64,000 nucleotides of DNA from Mesorhizobium sp. ZC-5 (GCF_025753855.1 NZ_JAOWPT010000012.1:1-64000); one strand, 5' to 3'; shown: positions 51,715-63,693, numbered from the stretch's first letter. Notes: generated by a model from the sequence alone, not told the origin. Numbers and translations: made by a program.

Positions 51715-52176
51715 ATGCACTGGAAACTGCCGCGCGAGGGCGGCTGCCGTTGCGGCCAGGTGCGGTTCAAAGTGAGCGCAGCGCCCTATGTCACGATGGC
51801 CTGCCACTGCACCGGCTGCCAGCGGATGAGTTCGTCGGCCTTTTCCCTCTCTGCCGCCATTCCCGCCGACGGTTTTGAAGTCACGCAGGGCGAGCCGGTG
51901 ATCGGCGGACTGCACGGTGCGACGCGGCACTATTTCTGTCCGCGCTGCATGAGCTGGATGTTCACCCGGCCGGAAGGGCTCGATTGGTTCGTCAATATCC
52001 GCTCCACCATGATCGACGACACCGGCGGCACTGCGCCATTCGTGGAAACTTGGAGAGCCGAGGGTTTTGCGTGGGCGAAGACCGGTGCGCCGCACTCCTT
52101 CGAAAAGCTGCCGCCCGACGATGCATGGGAAGGCCTGATGAAGGGCTACCGGGAGTGGACGCCGCCTGGCGCGTAG
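51715..52176 (+). CDS. GFA-family (glutathione-dependent formaldehyde-activating type) zinc protein
   Basis: A 153-residue protein with the GFA/CENP-V zinc pattern: C-R-C in 'GGCRCGQVRF', 'CHCTGCQRM', and 'FCPRC'. Although named for one enzyme, most members have unknown reactions, often with glutathione adducts. GGAGGAGC precedes ATG 51715. It is probably a single gene. Confidence 0.9.
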   Translation: MHWKLPREGGCRCGQVRFKVSAAPYVTMACHCTGCQRMSSSAFSLSAAIPADGFEVTQGEPVIGGLHGATRHYFCPRCMSWMFTRPEGLDWFVNIRSTMIDDTGGTAPFVETWRAEGFAWAKTGAPHSFEKLPPDDAWEGLMKGYREWTPPGA

Positions 52177-52299
52177 CGAAGCGCAGCACATCGATTGGCC
52201 CGCAACACCGGGCGGCAAATTTTTTTGCGCCGATGTCGGGACCGCGCTCCGCCGTTCGTCGTACAGGCATCCAGATCGGATCATACGAGGAGAACACCG

Positions 52300-53160
52300 A
52301 TGTTGCGTACCCTGATTGCCGCCTTCGCGCTGATGGCAGCACCCGCCTTTGCCGACGACGCGCCGAAGGGCGAGCGTGTCGAGGTCAACGGCATGCAGAT
52401 GTATTACGAGACGAGCGGGGAGGGCGATCCGCTGATCGTGCTGCACGGCGCCTACATGAACATCCCGTCGATGGGCGAGATCGTCCCGATGCTGGCCAGG
52501 ACCCACAAGGTCTATGCGCTGGAGTTCCAGGGCCACGGCCGCACCACCGATATCGACCGGCCGATCACCTATCCGAACCTCGCCGACGATGTCGCGGCCT
52601 TCATGGACAAGGTCGGGCTCGAGAAGGCCGATGTGTTCGGCTACTCGATGGGCGCGGGGGCCGGGCTGCAGTTCGCCATCCGCCATCCGGAGAAGGTCGA
52701 CCAGCTCATCGCCGCCTCGGTCGCCTACGACCTCAAGGGTTGGCAACCGGAATTCACCGCCTTCATCCCGCAGATGACGGTGGAGATGATGGTCAACATG
52801 CCGTTCGCGGAGGACTACAAGAAGCTCGCCGCCGACCCGGACGGCTTTCCCAAGCTGGTGGAAAAGCTGATCCAGCTGGAGAAGGAGCCGATGGAATGGG
52901 AGGCGGACGTCAAGGCGCTGAAGGCGCCTGTGCTGATCATTACCGGCGATGCCGACGTCAACACGCTGGAGCACGCGGTGGCAATGTTCCGCCTGCTCGG
53001 CGGCGGCGGCATGGGCGACATGGGCAAGCCGCTGCCGGCCTCGCGGCTGGCCGTGCTGCCGGCGACCTCGCACACGGCGGTGATCGGCCAGGCGGCCGTG
53101 CTGCACGGGTTCATCGAGCAGTTCCTGAAGGGCGAGACGCCGAAGGGCATGTTCGAGTAG
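52300..53160 (+). CDS. exported alpha/beta hydrolase
   Basis: A 286-residue hydrolase with a signal peptide (MLRTLIAAFALMAAPAFA) and an alpha/beta fold. Nucleophile Ser in 'FGYSMGAGAG', oxyanion region 'LHGAYMN', acid Asp in 'ITGDADVN', and His in 'ATSHTAV'. Substrate is unknown; similar exported enzymes are annotated as esterases or lactonases. GAGGAG precedes ATG 52300. The region after the stop is a long palindromic repeat. Confidence 0.88.
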   Translation: MLRTLIAAFALMAAPAFADDAPKGERVEVNGMQMYYETSGEGDPLIVLHGAYMNIPSMGEIVPMLARTHKVYALEFQGHGRTTDIDRPITYPNLADDVAAFMDKVGLEKADVFGYSMGAGAGLQFAIRHPEKVDQLIAASVAYDLKGWQPEFTAFIPQMTVEMMVNMPFAEDYKKLAADPDGFPKLVEKLIQLEKEPMEWEADVKALKAPVLIITGDADVNTLEHAVAMFRLLGGGGMGDMGKPLPASRLAVLPATSHTAVIGQAAVLHGFIEQFLKGETPKGMFE

Positions 53161-53172
53161 GGCGGGCGCGCA

Positions 53173-53385
53173 TTCCTCGCCCCACGCATGTGGGGGAGAG
53201 GTGGTTTGCGAAGCAAACCGGAGAGGGGGATTAACGAATCGCCCCTCGCGACCGTGAGAGCGGGCCGCCTGAGCCGGCGCCTCGCATTTTTCGGCTTCTT
53301 GTTTTGGAAGCGCCCCCTCTCCGTCTCGGCCCTTCGACAAGCTCAGGCCCGAGCCACCTCTCCCCCGCTCCGCGGGGGCGAGGAA
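53173..53385. repeat. palindromic repeat element
   Basis: The left arm starts 'ttcctcgccccacgcatgtg' and the right arm ends in its inexact complement 'cgcgggggcgaggaa'; inner parts 'gagaggtgg' and 'ccacctctcc', and 'ggagaggggg' and 'ccccctctcc', also pair. This is the Mesorhizobium-type intergenic palindrome, 213 bp, lying between convergent genes and not coding. Confidence 0.8.
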
Positions 53386-53418
53386 CCCAGGCTGGAGAAG
53401 CAATCGCAGCGGCCGTCG

Positions 53419-54411
53419 TCAGGACGTGTCGCGGCGCTCCTCCAGGACGTCGAAGGCAAGGCCGTGCAGGTCTTTCAGGATTTCGTGGATCTCGTGCCGG
53501 GATTTTTTCCGGCCCCGCCTCGGGTGCTGGCCGGGTGGGCGGCCGGGGCGCAGCGGCCATATGCGGTGCGGCTTGCTGCGGCGCGGTTCTCCGGTTGGCG
53601 CGGCGGCATCGCCGTTTCTTTCCTGCGCGATGATCGCATCGCGGCGCGCGCGCCAGCGGGCGAAGCGTTTTGCCTGGCGCGGCAGGTCGTCGAGGGCCGA
53701 GGCAAGCGTGGCGAGCCGGCGGCCAAGCCGCGTGGCGTCGACCGGGTCGTCGGGCGATGGCAGACGGCGGGGCACGATGGGAGACAGTGTGGTGTAGCCG
53801 GGCACCGAGATGCGCGGCACGCTGTTGGGGATGGGACGGCGGGGGCGACTTTCCCATCGCGGAAGCCGGTCGAACAGCGGCAGCGTGAGCGTGGGGGTAG
53901 ATGCGCTCTTACCCCCACCCCTTACCCCTCCCCACAAGGGGGAGGGGGATTTTGGCGCGTTTGCGCTTGACGCGTTCGCTGCTGGACCTTGTGCGGCGAG
54001 GACGCCTCCCTCCCCCTTGAGGGTAGGGGTAAGGGGTGGGGGTCCGGGCGGCATCAGGATGCCGGTTCCGATGCCGTTGCGCAGGATCGTCGGCGCAGGC
54101 TTCGCCTTGCGCCGGCGCGACGGCGATGGCGGCGCCACCACGATCCCGCGCGCCGCCACGATGATGAGCCGCCGCACGGCAGACTCGGCCGGCCGCAGCA
54201 GGCGGAGCACGGTGGTGTGGAGATGGCGCGGCAGGGTAAATGCAAGGGACAGTTTACTTTTTTCCGCCAGCGCCGAACCGTGAGGCAGCGCGCTTTCCTG
54301 CGGAAAGAAAGTAAACTGTCCCCGGGAGCCCAGCCCGGCCATGGCGACGAGCATCGCCAGGATGCGCTTCAGCGCCTCCGTGTTCCGCTCGATCGCCAGG
54401 TTCCAGTCCAT
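53419..54411 (-). CDS. hypothetical protein interrupted in frame by two palindromic repeats
   Basis: A 330-residue protein of unknown function. The N-terminus (MDWNLAIERNTEALKRILA) and the parts 'TTVLRLLRPAESAVRRLIIV' and the C-terminal 170 residues read as one normal rhizobial family. Two inserts break it: residues roughly 30-58, translated from the palindrome at 54246-54322, and residues roughly 124-168 (containing 'PPLTPTLKGEGG' and 'PSPLWGGVRGGG'), translated from the repeat at 53911-54043. The frame stays open through both. The start is ATG 54411, with GGAAGGAA upstream; a longer upstream frame runs into repeat DNA. Confidence 0.75.
   Translation of the reverse strand: MDWNLAIERNTEALKRILAMLVAMAGLGSRGQFTFFPQESALPHGSALAEKSKLSLAFTLPRHLHTTVLRLLRPAESAVRRLIIVAARGIVVAPPSPSRRRKAKPAPTILRNGIGTGILMPPGPPPLTPTLKGEGGVLAAQGPAANASSANAPKSPSPLWGGVRGGGKSASTPTLTLPLFDRLPRWESRPRRPIPNSVPRISVPGYTTLSPIVPRRLPSPDDPVDATRLGRRLATLASALDDLPRQAKRFARWRARRDAIIAQERNGDAAAPTGEPRRSKPHRIWPLRPGRPPGQHPRRGRKKSRHEIHEILKDLHGLAFDVLEERRDTS
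53911..54043. repeat. palindromic repeat inserted in a coding frame
   Basis: Perfect 19-bp terminal arms (53911-53929 ACCCCCACCCCTTACCCCT against 54025-54043) with inner complementary words 'ctccccacaagggggaggg' and 'ctccctcccccttgaggg'. It is a 133-bp unit within the hypothetical gene on the minus strand. Confidence 0.85.
54246..54322. repeat. 77-bp palindromic (REP-like) element inside a gene
   Basis: Perfect 15-bp arms GGGACAGTTTACTTT at 54246-54260 and 54308-54322, extended by TTTCCGC/GCGGAAA with a one-base bulge, so a 22-bp stem. It differs from the other repeats in sequence, so it is a second family. Confidence 0.85.
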
Positions 54412-54517
54412 TGCCGTTCCTTCCAAGCTCATGGAAAGGATTATGCGGGGCGGCTGGAGGGGTGGGGATAAAAGGGAGAGAAAATTCCTGACAGATGATG
54501 ACAAAGATGACGGCTCT

Positions 54518-54708
54518 CCCTTCTCCCCTTGTGGGAAGAAGGTGCCTGAACGCAGCGAAGGCGGATGAGGGGTGCTGCGAGGAATGCGATGTTTCAAGAT
54601 CGTTGCCTGGCGTTGCCGTCGTGCCGTTTCTGAAGCGTCTCGCTCCGTCCAGCACCCCTCATCCGACCTCGCTGCGCTCGGCCACCTTCTCCCACAAGGG
54701 GAGAAGGG
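54518..54708. repeat. palindromic repeat in the intergenic gap
   Basis: Arms CCCTTCTCCCCTTGTGGGA (54518-54536) and its complement (54690-54708), with inner pairs 'ggatgaggggtgctg' and 'cagcacccctcatcc'. The 368-bp gap 54412-54779 otherwise holds no gene. Confidence 0.85.
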
Positions 54709-54779
54709 GAGGCGCAACAAGCTCGCCCCTCGACAAGCTCTGGGGCGGGGATATGGTGGCTGCAACCGGAGGAGGTGTC

Positions 54780-55256
54780 ATGCGGCGTTGGGCAATCATT
54801 CTCGTTGCGGCCGGCCTTGCCTGGCCCGCGCTGGCCGATGGCTGGGGCGTCTACGGCAATGCGCGCTTTTCCTATCTCATGCCGCTGCCGCCCGGCTTTT
54901 CGGCGGTCGCCGAGGCCGACAACAGCGACGGCGGCACCAGCCGCTCCGCCGACGGCACGGCGACGCTTGCCGTGTGGGGCACCAACCTGCTCGACACGCC
55001 GTTCGAGACCGAAGTGGCCGGGCGCATGGCGTCTGACGAGGCGGACGGCTGGAAAATCAGCTACCGGCAGGGCAACGGCGCCGGCGCCAGCTGGTCGGGC
55101 ACGCGAAACGGCCGCGTGCTCTACATGCGCGCCGTGCCGCTCTGCGCCGACGAGGCGGCGTTCTTCCGGCTGGAATATGGGGAGGCGGAGATGAAGGCTT
55201 ATGACGCGGTGGTGGCGCGGATGGTCAAGGGGTTTGGGGGCGAGGGGTGTGAGTGA
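54780..55256 (+). CDS. small exported protein
   Basis: A 158-residue protein with a signal peptide (MRRWAIILVAAGLAWPALA) and a mature domain with 'NARFSYLMPLPPGFSAVAEA' and 'VLYMRAVPLCADEAAFFRLE'. The pattern suggests a small periplasmic beta-rich domain of unknown role. GGAGGTGTC precedes ATG 54780. It lies between a repeat element and the low-GC cassette. Confidence 0.82.
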   Translation: MRRWAIILVAAGLAWPALADGWGVYGNARFSYLMPLPPGFSAVAEADNSDGGTSRSADGTATLAVWGTNLLDTPFETEVAGRMASDEADGWKISYRQGNGAGASWSGTRNGRVLYMRAVPLCADEAAFFRLEYGEAEMKAYDAVVARMVKGFGGEGCE

Positions 55257-55473
55257 CTCTGAGTTCTAGAAATCGCAAGAGAGGGATCTTCGAGGGAATG
55301 CGCCATTATTTATTACACTATAACCGTCGCCTCATTCAAAGCAAAGTAAGCGCCTTCACGGTAGTTTCTTTCTTTCTGCGATTCAGACACTGCATACAAA
55401 TATAAAATCGCTTGACGAATCTTGCGATCCACCCAATGTTCTCTTATTGTTCGTTGAGGCAAGGGGGTGGAAA

Positions 55474-56082
55474 ATGGCGAAGCAACAGTTGTCAAAAGGC
55501 GGCGCTAAGGTTCGTTTCATAATGCTAGAGGCTGATATTCCGGACGGCGATCTTAGCCAAATAACAGCTGCTATTCAGAATGCCTTGAAGCCGACTACCA
55601 TAGTCCAGCAGCGACTTAACGGTTCCTCACCAGCGACTGTTATGTTGGCGGGTGGTAATGGCCAGATGTCAGAGAACGCTGAGGTCATAGACCTAGAAGA
55701 GCAGGAAGAAGTGCCATCTCCGCCAAAAACAAGCCGTCCGGCACGCCCTCGTAAACCAACAACACCCGAGGTTCTTGATCTAGATTTCTCATCAGATCTT
55801 TCACTGGTGAATTTTGCCGAACAGCATCCTGCCGAAACTGAGCCTGAGAAAAATCTTGTCATCGCTGCTTGGTTTAAGGAGCATCGAGATACGCCTGCCG
55901 TTACAACTGCTCATATCTATACGGGATATCGAGTGATCGGTTGGTCTGTTGGATTTGAAGACTTTGGATGGCCGCTCCGTTATCTGAAGAAAGAAAAACT
56001 GATGTCAAGCTCTAGCCGAGGGTCTTATGAAATCAATCATCTCGGGTTAGACAAGGTCCAGAAACTTAGGTCCGGCGGTTGA
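55474..56082 (+). CDS. winged-helix protein, first gene of low-GC cassette
   Basis: A 202-residue protein of no family I recognise. Residues 1-60 form a small alpha/beta domain ('KVRFIMLEADIPDGDLSQI'). An acidic/Pro-rich linker (65-120) follows. The C-terminal part (about 124-200) resembles a winged helix: 'AAWFKEHRDTPAVTTAHIYT', then 'LRYLKKEKLMSSSSRGSYEI'. That C-terminal domain resembles the N-terminal domain of the next gene. AAGGGGGTGG precedes ATG 55474. Base composition is clearly more AT-rich than the neighbours and codons ending in A/T are common, indicating recent transfer. It ends overlapping the next gene. Confidence 0.75.
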   Translation: MAKQQLSKGGAKVRFIMLEADIPDGDLSQITAAIQNALKPTTIVQQRLNGSSPATVMLAGGNGQMSENAEVIDLEEQEEVPSPPKTSRPARPRKPTTPEVLDLDFSSDLSLVNFAEQHPAETEPEKNLVIAAWFKEHRDTPAVTTAHIYTGYRVIGWSVGFEDFGWPLRYLKKEKLMSSSSRGSYEINHLGLDKVQKLRSGG

Positions 56083-56831
56083 GCGCAATACAAGATTTTT
56101 CTTCGTCCACGAATGGATTTTATCGTAAGTCAGCAGTCGATCAACTGTTGATACTCTCATGGTTTGTAGAAACCCATGAAGGGCGCCCCTTTTTTGACGG
56201 TTCCTACATGCGCAAGTGTTTCCGGGATGTTGGCCTCGACCCGCCTGACATGAGCGTTTATCTTCCTCGTTTGGTCGCGAAGAAGCCACCCCAGCTTGTA
56301 CGGGAGAAAGGTGGGTATCGGTTAGCAGGTGGCCTACGCCGTGATCTCGATAGGCGGTTTGGGGTTGATCCCGTCGTGGCAGTTGTTACGCAAACGCTGT
56401 CCGAGTTGCCACAAAAAGTGCCGGACCTCGCGGAGCGGGCGTTTCTCACAGAGGCGCTGAATTGCTATCGGGTGAGGGCGTATCGAGCGGCAATAGTGAT
56501 GACTTGGAACCTAGCCTACGACCACCTAGTTCGGTGGCTCTTTAAAGATGCATCGCGCATTGTTGCCCTGAACGCGGCAATAGGAACGAAATTTCCAAAG
56601 AAAAGCATTGTTATAAATAACATTGAGGACTTAGATGATTTGAAGGAATATGAACTTATCGAATCTTGTCGAGTTGCGCGTCTTTTAGACAAGAACACTG
56701 TCCAGATTCTAAAAGATAAGCTATCCCGGAGGAATATTGCGGCACATCCTTCGCGTGTGATAATAAATCAGCATCAAGCCGATGATACGATTAGTGATTT
56801 GGTAAATAATGTAATTCTTTTTCTTACTTAA
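56079..56831 (+). CDS. winged-helix/HEPN-domain protein, second gene of low-GC cassette
   Basis: A 250-residue protein. Residues about 18-92 look like a winged helix related to that of the upstream gene ('LLILSWFVETHEGRPFF', 'YLPRLVAKKPPQLVREKGGY'). Residues about 115-250 are all helical with 'RAYRAAIVMTWNLAYDHLV' and the HEPN signature Arg218-x4-His223 in 'SRRNIAAH', the active-site pattern of HEPN RNases in toxins and defence systems. Activity is not shown. The start is a TTG overlapping the upstream stop (TTGA), so translation is coupled. It is AT-rich like its partner. Confidence 0.75.
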   Translation: MSAIQDFSSSTNGFYRKSAVDQLLILSWFVETHEGRPFFDGSYMRKCFRDVGLDPPDMSVYLPRLVAKKPPQLVREKGGYRLAGGLRRDLDRRFGVDPVVAVVTQTLSELPQKVPDLAERAFLTEALNCYRVRAYRAAIVMTWNLAYDHLVRWLFKDASRIVALNAAIGTKFPKKSIVINNIEDLDDLKEYELIESCRVARLLDKNTVQILKDKLSRRNIAAHPSRVIINQHQADDTISDLVNNVILFLT

Positions 56832-56961
56832 GGCACTGTTCGCGGCAGCAGCTAAGCGCCTTGCAAGAATATCGCTTTAGCTGCCCGACCTCCAATGCCC
56901 GGTCTTCAGCGCCGCGGCGGCTTCGGCGACGGCGGCGGCGCCCTAGAGCGTGGTGCAGAGG

Positions 56962-57492
56962 CTGGCGCTGCCCCTCACTGCCGGAATCTCTCTCCGTAAA
57001 CAGGGAGAGAGAAGCAGCTTCGGTGCCTCGCGCTTTCGTCGCGCCCTACCCGGCGCGTTTCTCCCTTCTCTCCGTTTAAAGGGAATAGGTGGCCCCGAAG
57101 GGTCGGATAAGGGGCGGAGCGAACTATTCAGGTCTTGGCGCTGCCCCTCACCTGCCTGCCGGCATCCTCTCCCCGTGAACGGGGAGAGGAAAGCAGCGTA
57201 GGCGCCGCGCGCTGCCGCAGCGACCCACGCGACGGCGCTTCAGGCGGCAAGCTCGGCGGGACAGCGCCCCCCTCTGGCCTGCCGGCCATCTCCCCACAGG
57301 TGGGGAGATGGCTAATCGCGATGCTTGCGCCAGCGGAACCACCCCCACCCGGCGCGTCTTTCCTTTCTCCCCGTGAACGGGGAGAGGGGCGCAGCTTCGG
57401 CGGCATCGCTTTTCTGCTCGATGGCGGCATCTGAGAAGACCCCCACCCGGCGGGCTTTGCCCGCCGACCTCCCCTCAAGGGGGAGGTGAAAA
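56962..57492. repeat. mosaic of palindromic repeats before carB
   Basis: The 667-bp gap between the cassette and carB holds no gene. It holds several repeat units: two copies of 'ggcgctgcccctcac' leading to 'tctctccgtaaacagggaga' or 'ctccccgtgaacggggagag' hairpins, 'ctccccacaggtggggag' near 57290, another 'ctccccgtgaacggggag' near 57370, and 'acctcccctcaagggggaggt' at 57470-57490. These look like several insertions or nested copies of repeat families. Confidence 0.75.
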
Positions 57493-57498
57493 AGGCGC

Positions 57499-60987
<3,489 letters not shown>

Positions 60988-61233
60988 GTCGAGAATTCCG
61001 TTCGGCGGGCGGCTTGCACGAAAAGCCGGGACGGGAAGACCCGGCCGGTTGTGCTCGCGATTCTGGTATCAGGCTAGGAGGGCCTTATAGGGAAGAGTGT
61101 GGCGCTATGTAACCCCGAAAATGCGGGAAAACCGTTGATGATTGCGCAGGCGTTTTTGCCGGCATCCACCCGGAAAACAGCCACCCTGTTCGCCGGTCGG
61201 CGAAAGCCTATAATCATGGATCGGGAGGGAAGT

Positions 61234-61848
61234 ATGCTGCACGCTGTTGCCATCCTTGCAGCGCTGGTGCCTGCGTTGCTGCAGGCCGGGCACGCGCGTG
61301 CCTACATGCTCTACCCCGACAGTGACGATCCGGGAAACCTGATTGTGGTGATCGAGCGGGCGACTGGCGACCTGGTGCGGTTCGCCTCGCTGCCGCCGCC
61401 CTACAATGTGGCGCGGCAGATGGCGCAGGCGCCGGAGCGGTTCTCGTTCCGGTGGCGCTATGCAAGGCGGCAGCAGGGGCTTGCCTGGCTCAATGTCGAC
61501 GCTGCCGGGCGAGGCGTGCTTACGGTCGAGTTCTCAAGTGCGGAAATGATCGACGGCGACAGTTTCGGTGCCGCGGCCGTGCTGATCGGCAAGGACGAAA
61601 AACCACTGCACACGTTCTATGCCAGGGTCGATGTGCGTGGAACGACGTTTGACGGCGGCACGGACAGGAAGCGCATCCGGCTGGTGCTCGAACGGCCACC
61701 GGACTGGTGGCACGATGTCGGCGCGATCTCGTTCCATTACATGAAATACGCCAAGCACCAGGAACTCGACGACGCGGAGATGTGGGCCGCGATGCGGTCG
61801 GTGGTCGGGAGATTCACCAAGGGGGAGGGGACCGAGCAGAGGCGGTAG
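61234..61848 (+). CDS. exported hypothetical protein
   Basis: A 204-residue protein with a signal peptide (MLHAVAILAALVPALLQAGHARA). The mature part is soluble and rich in aromatic and charged residues ('FSFRWRYARRQQGLAWLNVD', 'DWWHDVGAISFHYMKYAKHQ'). Family unknown. The start is ATG 61234, with GGGAGGGA just upstream; ATG 61216 would put that site inside the gene. It is divergent from carB. Confidence 0.78.
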   Translation: MLHAVAILAALVPALLQAGHARAYMLYPDSDDPGNLIVVIERATGDLVRFASLPPPYNVARQMAQAPERFSFRWRYARRQQGLAWLNVDAAGRGVLTVEFSSAEMIDGDSFGAAAVLIGKDEKPLHTFYARVDVRGTTFDGGTDRKRIRLVLERPPDWWHDVGAISFHYMKYAKHQELDDAEMWAAMRSVVGRFTKGEGTEQRR

Positions 61849-61920
61849 ACGCCAGATAGCGTTGGATGATCGCGAGTGTTGGTTGCAACCAACCTCGGCA
61901 AGGCCGCCACATATGAATTA

Positions 61921-62057
61921 CCCCACCCCTCCCCACAAGGGGAGGGGACTTTTCCGGATTACCGTCTTGCACGAAACATGGACGACCTTGGCCCAAGCTA
62001 TAGCGGCGGTTCCTCCCCCTTGTGGGGAGGGGGACCGCCGGAGGCGGTGGAGGGGGC
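61921..62057. repeat. palindromic repeat between convergent genes
   Basis: 'ccccacccctccccacaagg' facing 'ccttgtggggaggggga', with outer 'ccccac' and 'gtggaggggg' words. About 137 bp, no coding potential. Confidence 0.8.
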
Positions 62058-62095
62058 TTATGCCCGCCTATTCGCGGAGAAAGTGCGAACTTCGC

Positions 62096-62758
62096 TCAGC
62101 TCAGGTTCTTCCGCCGTTCCAGTTCCGCTTCGCTCGGCTCGGCCAGCGCGAACGACCCCGTCTTGACCTCTCCGTCGGGGACGTATTTCGTCACGATCAC
62201 GCCGGTCGGATAGGATTGCGACTTCACCAGCTTGAGGCCGGCCGGCGCCACTTCGTCGCCGAACAGGCGCTTGCCTTTGCCGAGCAGCACCGGGAAGACC
62301 AGCACGTTGAACTCGTCGACCAGGCGATGCTTCCACAGGGTCTGGAGCAGGTTGCTTGAGCCCTGGACCAGAAGGTCGGGGCCGTCTCCGGCCTTCAGTT
62401 TCTTCAATGCGCCGACGGTGTCCTCGCCGAGCCAGTGGCTGTTGTTCCACGTCAGGTCCCGCTTCGAGCGCGAGGCGACGTATTTGTCGATCCGGTTGAA
62501 TGCTTCGGCGATCGGCGCATCGGGTCCACCCTCGGCGAAGGGCCAGTGGGCGGCGAAGATGTCGTAGGTCTTGCGGCCGAGCAGCAGATCGTAGGGTCGG
62601 CTGAAAATCTCGTCCATCGCGGCGCCCGATGCCTCGTCGAAGTGCGGAGCCACCCAGCCGCCGAACCTGAAGCCGCCCGTCGGATCCTCCTCGGGACCGC
62701 CCGGCGCCTGCATGACGCCGTCGAGGCTGACGAATGTCGCAACAATGATCTTTCGCAT
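62096..62758 (-). CDS. RibD C-terminal/dihydrofolate-reductase-like protein
   Basis: A 220-residue protein of the RibD-C/YyaP reductase-like family. Motifs are 'KIIVATFVSLDGVMQAPGG', 'LLLGRKTYDIFAAHWP' and 'GSSNLLQTLWKHRLVDEFNV', where the latter two form the NADPH-binding region. It is a stand-alone version with no deaminase domain, so it is not a riboflavin enzyme; substrate unknown. GGAGA precedes ATG 62758. Confidence 0.9.
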   Translation of the reverse strand: MRKIIVATFVSLDGVMQAPGGPEEDPTGGFRFGGWVAPHFDEASGAAMDEIFSRPYDLLLGRKTYDIFAAHWPFAEGGPDAPIAEAFNRIDKYVASRSKRDLTWNNSHWLGEDTVGALKKLKAGDGPDLLVQGSSNLLQTLWKHRLVDEFNVLVFPVLLGKGKRLFGDEVAPAGLKLVKSQSYPTGVIVTKYVPDGEVKTGSFALAEPSEAELERRKNLS

Positions 62759-62909
62759 GGGAGGTCTCCATTCTCGCTTTTTACATCCCGGCAAATCACC
62801 GGGTCATTGCAACGACGAACGAAGCGATGCGGTTTCGACAATGGCGCGCGAATTTTCTGGCCTTGGCAATGTGCCGGCCCGACCCTCGCCCCCGGTCGTA
62901 TGTGGAATT

Positions 62910-63093
62910 ACCCCCTAACCCCTCCCCACAAGGGGGAGGGAGACTTTGCGGCAGCGCATCCAGCGCTCAAGCGCGAGCCGCCAGATTGGCATATGCGATT
63001 GCCTGCGCTCGAGGGGGAGGAAGCGTCGCATTTCCTCGCCCCACGAATGTGGGGAGAGGTGTCGAGGGCGAAGCCCGAGACGGAGAGGGGGAT
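62910..63093. repeat. palindromic repeats in the 362-bp gap
   Basis: 'cccctaacccctccccacaa' with 'gggggagggagac', followed by 'ctcgccccacgaatgtgggg' and 'cgaagcccgagacggagagg', shared with the repeats at 53.2 kb and 94-175. No gene is seen from 62759 to 63120. Confidence 0.75.
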
Positions 63094-63120
63094 CTTGAGC
63101 AGGTCCCCGGAGGTTATGGC

Positions 63121-63345
63121 TCAGGAAGCGATCCGTTCAACCAGCCAGCCGTCCGGACTCGAATCCAAATTGCGCCTGATCTCCTCGGGCTTTGTGATGC
63201 CCTCGTTGAACAAGCCCATGATGCGAGCAGCCAAGCGGTCGCGTGCCGCCTTGTCGCCGGCAATGCCGATTTCCTTCGAATATTCGTCCAGAAGCCTGGT
63301 GAGCGCCGCCAGTTGTTCGGCGTCTGCTATGCCCCACAGTGTCAT
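63121..63345 (-). CDS. small hypothetical protein
   Basis: A 74-residue soluble, mainly helical protein ('ADAEQLAALTRLLDEYSKEI', 'AARIMGLFNEGITKPEEIRR'). Family unknown. ATG 63345 has AGGGAGA at about 7 nt, which favours it over the longer open frame that starts at 63429. It is divergent from the 55-residue gene. Confidence 0.7.
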   Translation of the reverse strand: MTLWGIADAEQLAALTRLLDEYSKEIGIAGDKAARDRLAARIMGLFNEGITKPEEIRRNLDSSPDGWLVERIAS

Positions 63346-63525
63346 CGCGCGTCTCCCTTTGCGTTGGGCGAAAGCGTGATCGACTCTTTCAATCGCCCCC
63401 GTGCCGTTCGATAGCGGGCGACAGCTCACCCTATGCCTTCCGGTGGAGGAGTCTATTCACAAAGACGTAGTACGGCATGAAACTCGTGATGGCTTGCCAC
63501 GTTATTTCCCTCGGAGGTGCTTCCG

Positions 63526-63693
63526 ATGGCCGACGACCCCAGCAAGCAGGATGCGACGAACGGCCCGGTGGTCCAACGCCTCGTCAGGGAAACAAGCATC
63601 ACTGAGGAACAGGCTCGCGAACTCATCGCGCTGCTGGGGATGAACTGGTCGTCGCTCCTCCGTGAAGCCCGGCAGCTGAACCGGAAGCGTTAG
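63526..63693 (+). CDS. 55-residue hypothetical protein
   Basis: Translation from ATG 63526 gives 55 residues, beginning MADDPSKQDATNGPVVQRLV and ending 'SLLREARQLNRKR'. The middle 'TEEQARELIALLGMNWSSLL' has a helix-turn pattern typical of small rhizobial stress-related proteins. GGAGG lies about 8 nt upstream. It ends four bases into the convergent oxidoreductase gene. Confidence 0.72.
   Translation: MADDPSKQDATNGPVVQRLVRETSITEEQARELIALLGMNWSSLLREARQLNRKR

Noticed and set aside
53188-53970. A 260-codon plus-strand frame and several others through the repeats at 53.2-54.0 kb
   Set aside because: They run through palindromic repeat DNA and oppose the better supported minus-strand gene with a ribosome site at 54411.
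55313-55495. A 60-codon minus-strand frame overlapping the start of the low-GC cassette
   Set aside because: It has no ribosome site, begins inside the first cassette gene and matches nothing known; the AT-rich DNA here gives fewer chance frames, so it stays a weak possibility only.
56962-57492. Possible CRISPR array in the repeat-rich stretch
   Set aside because: The units are palindromes of different families with unequal spacing and no cas genes; not a CRISPR array.
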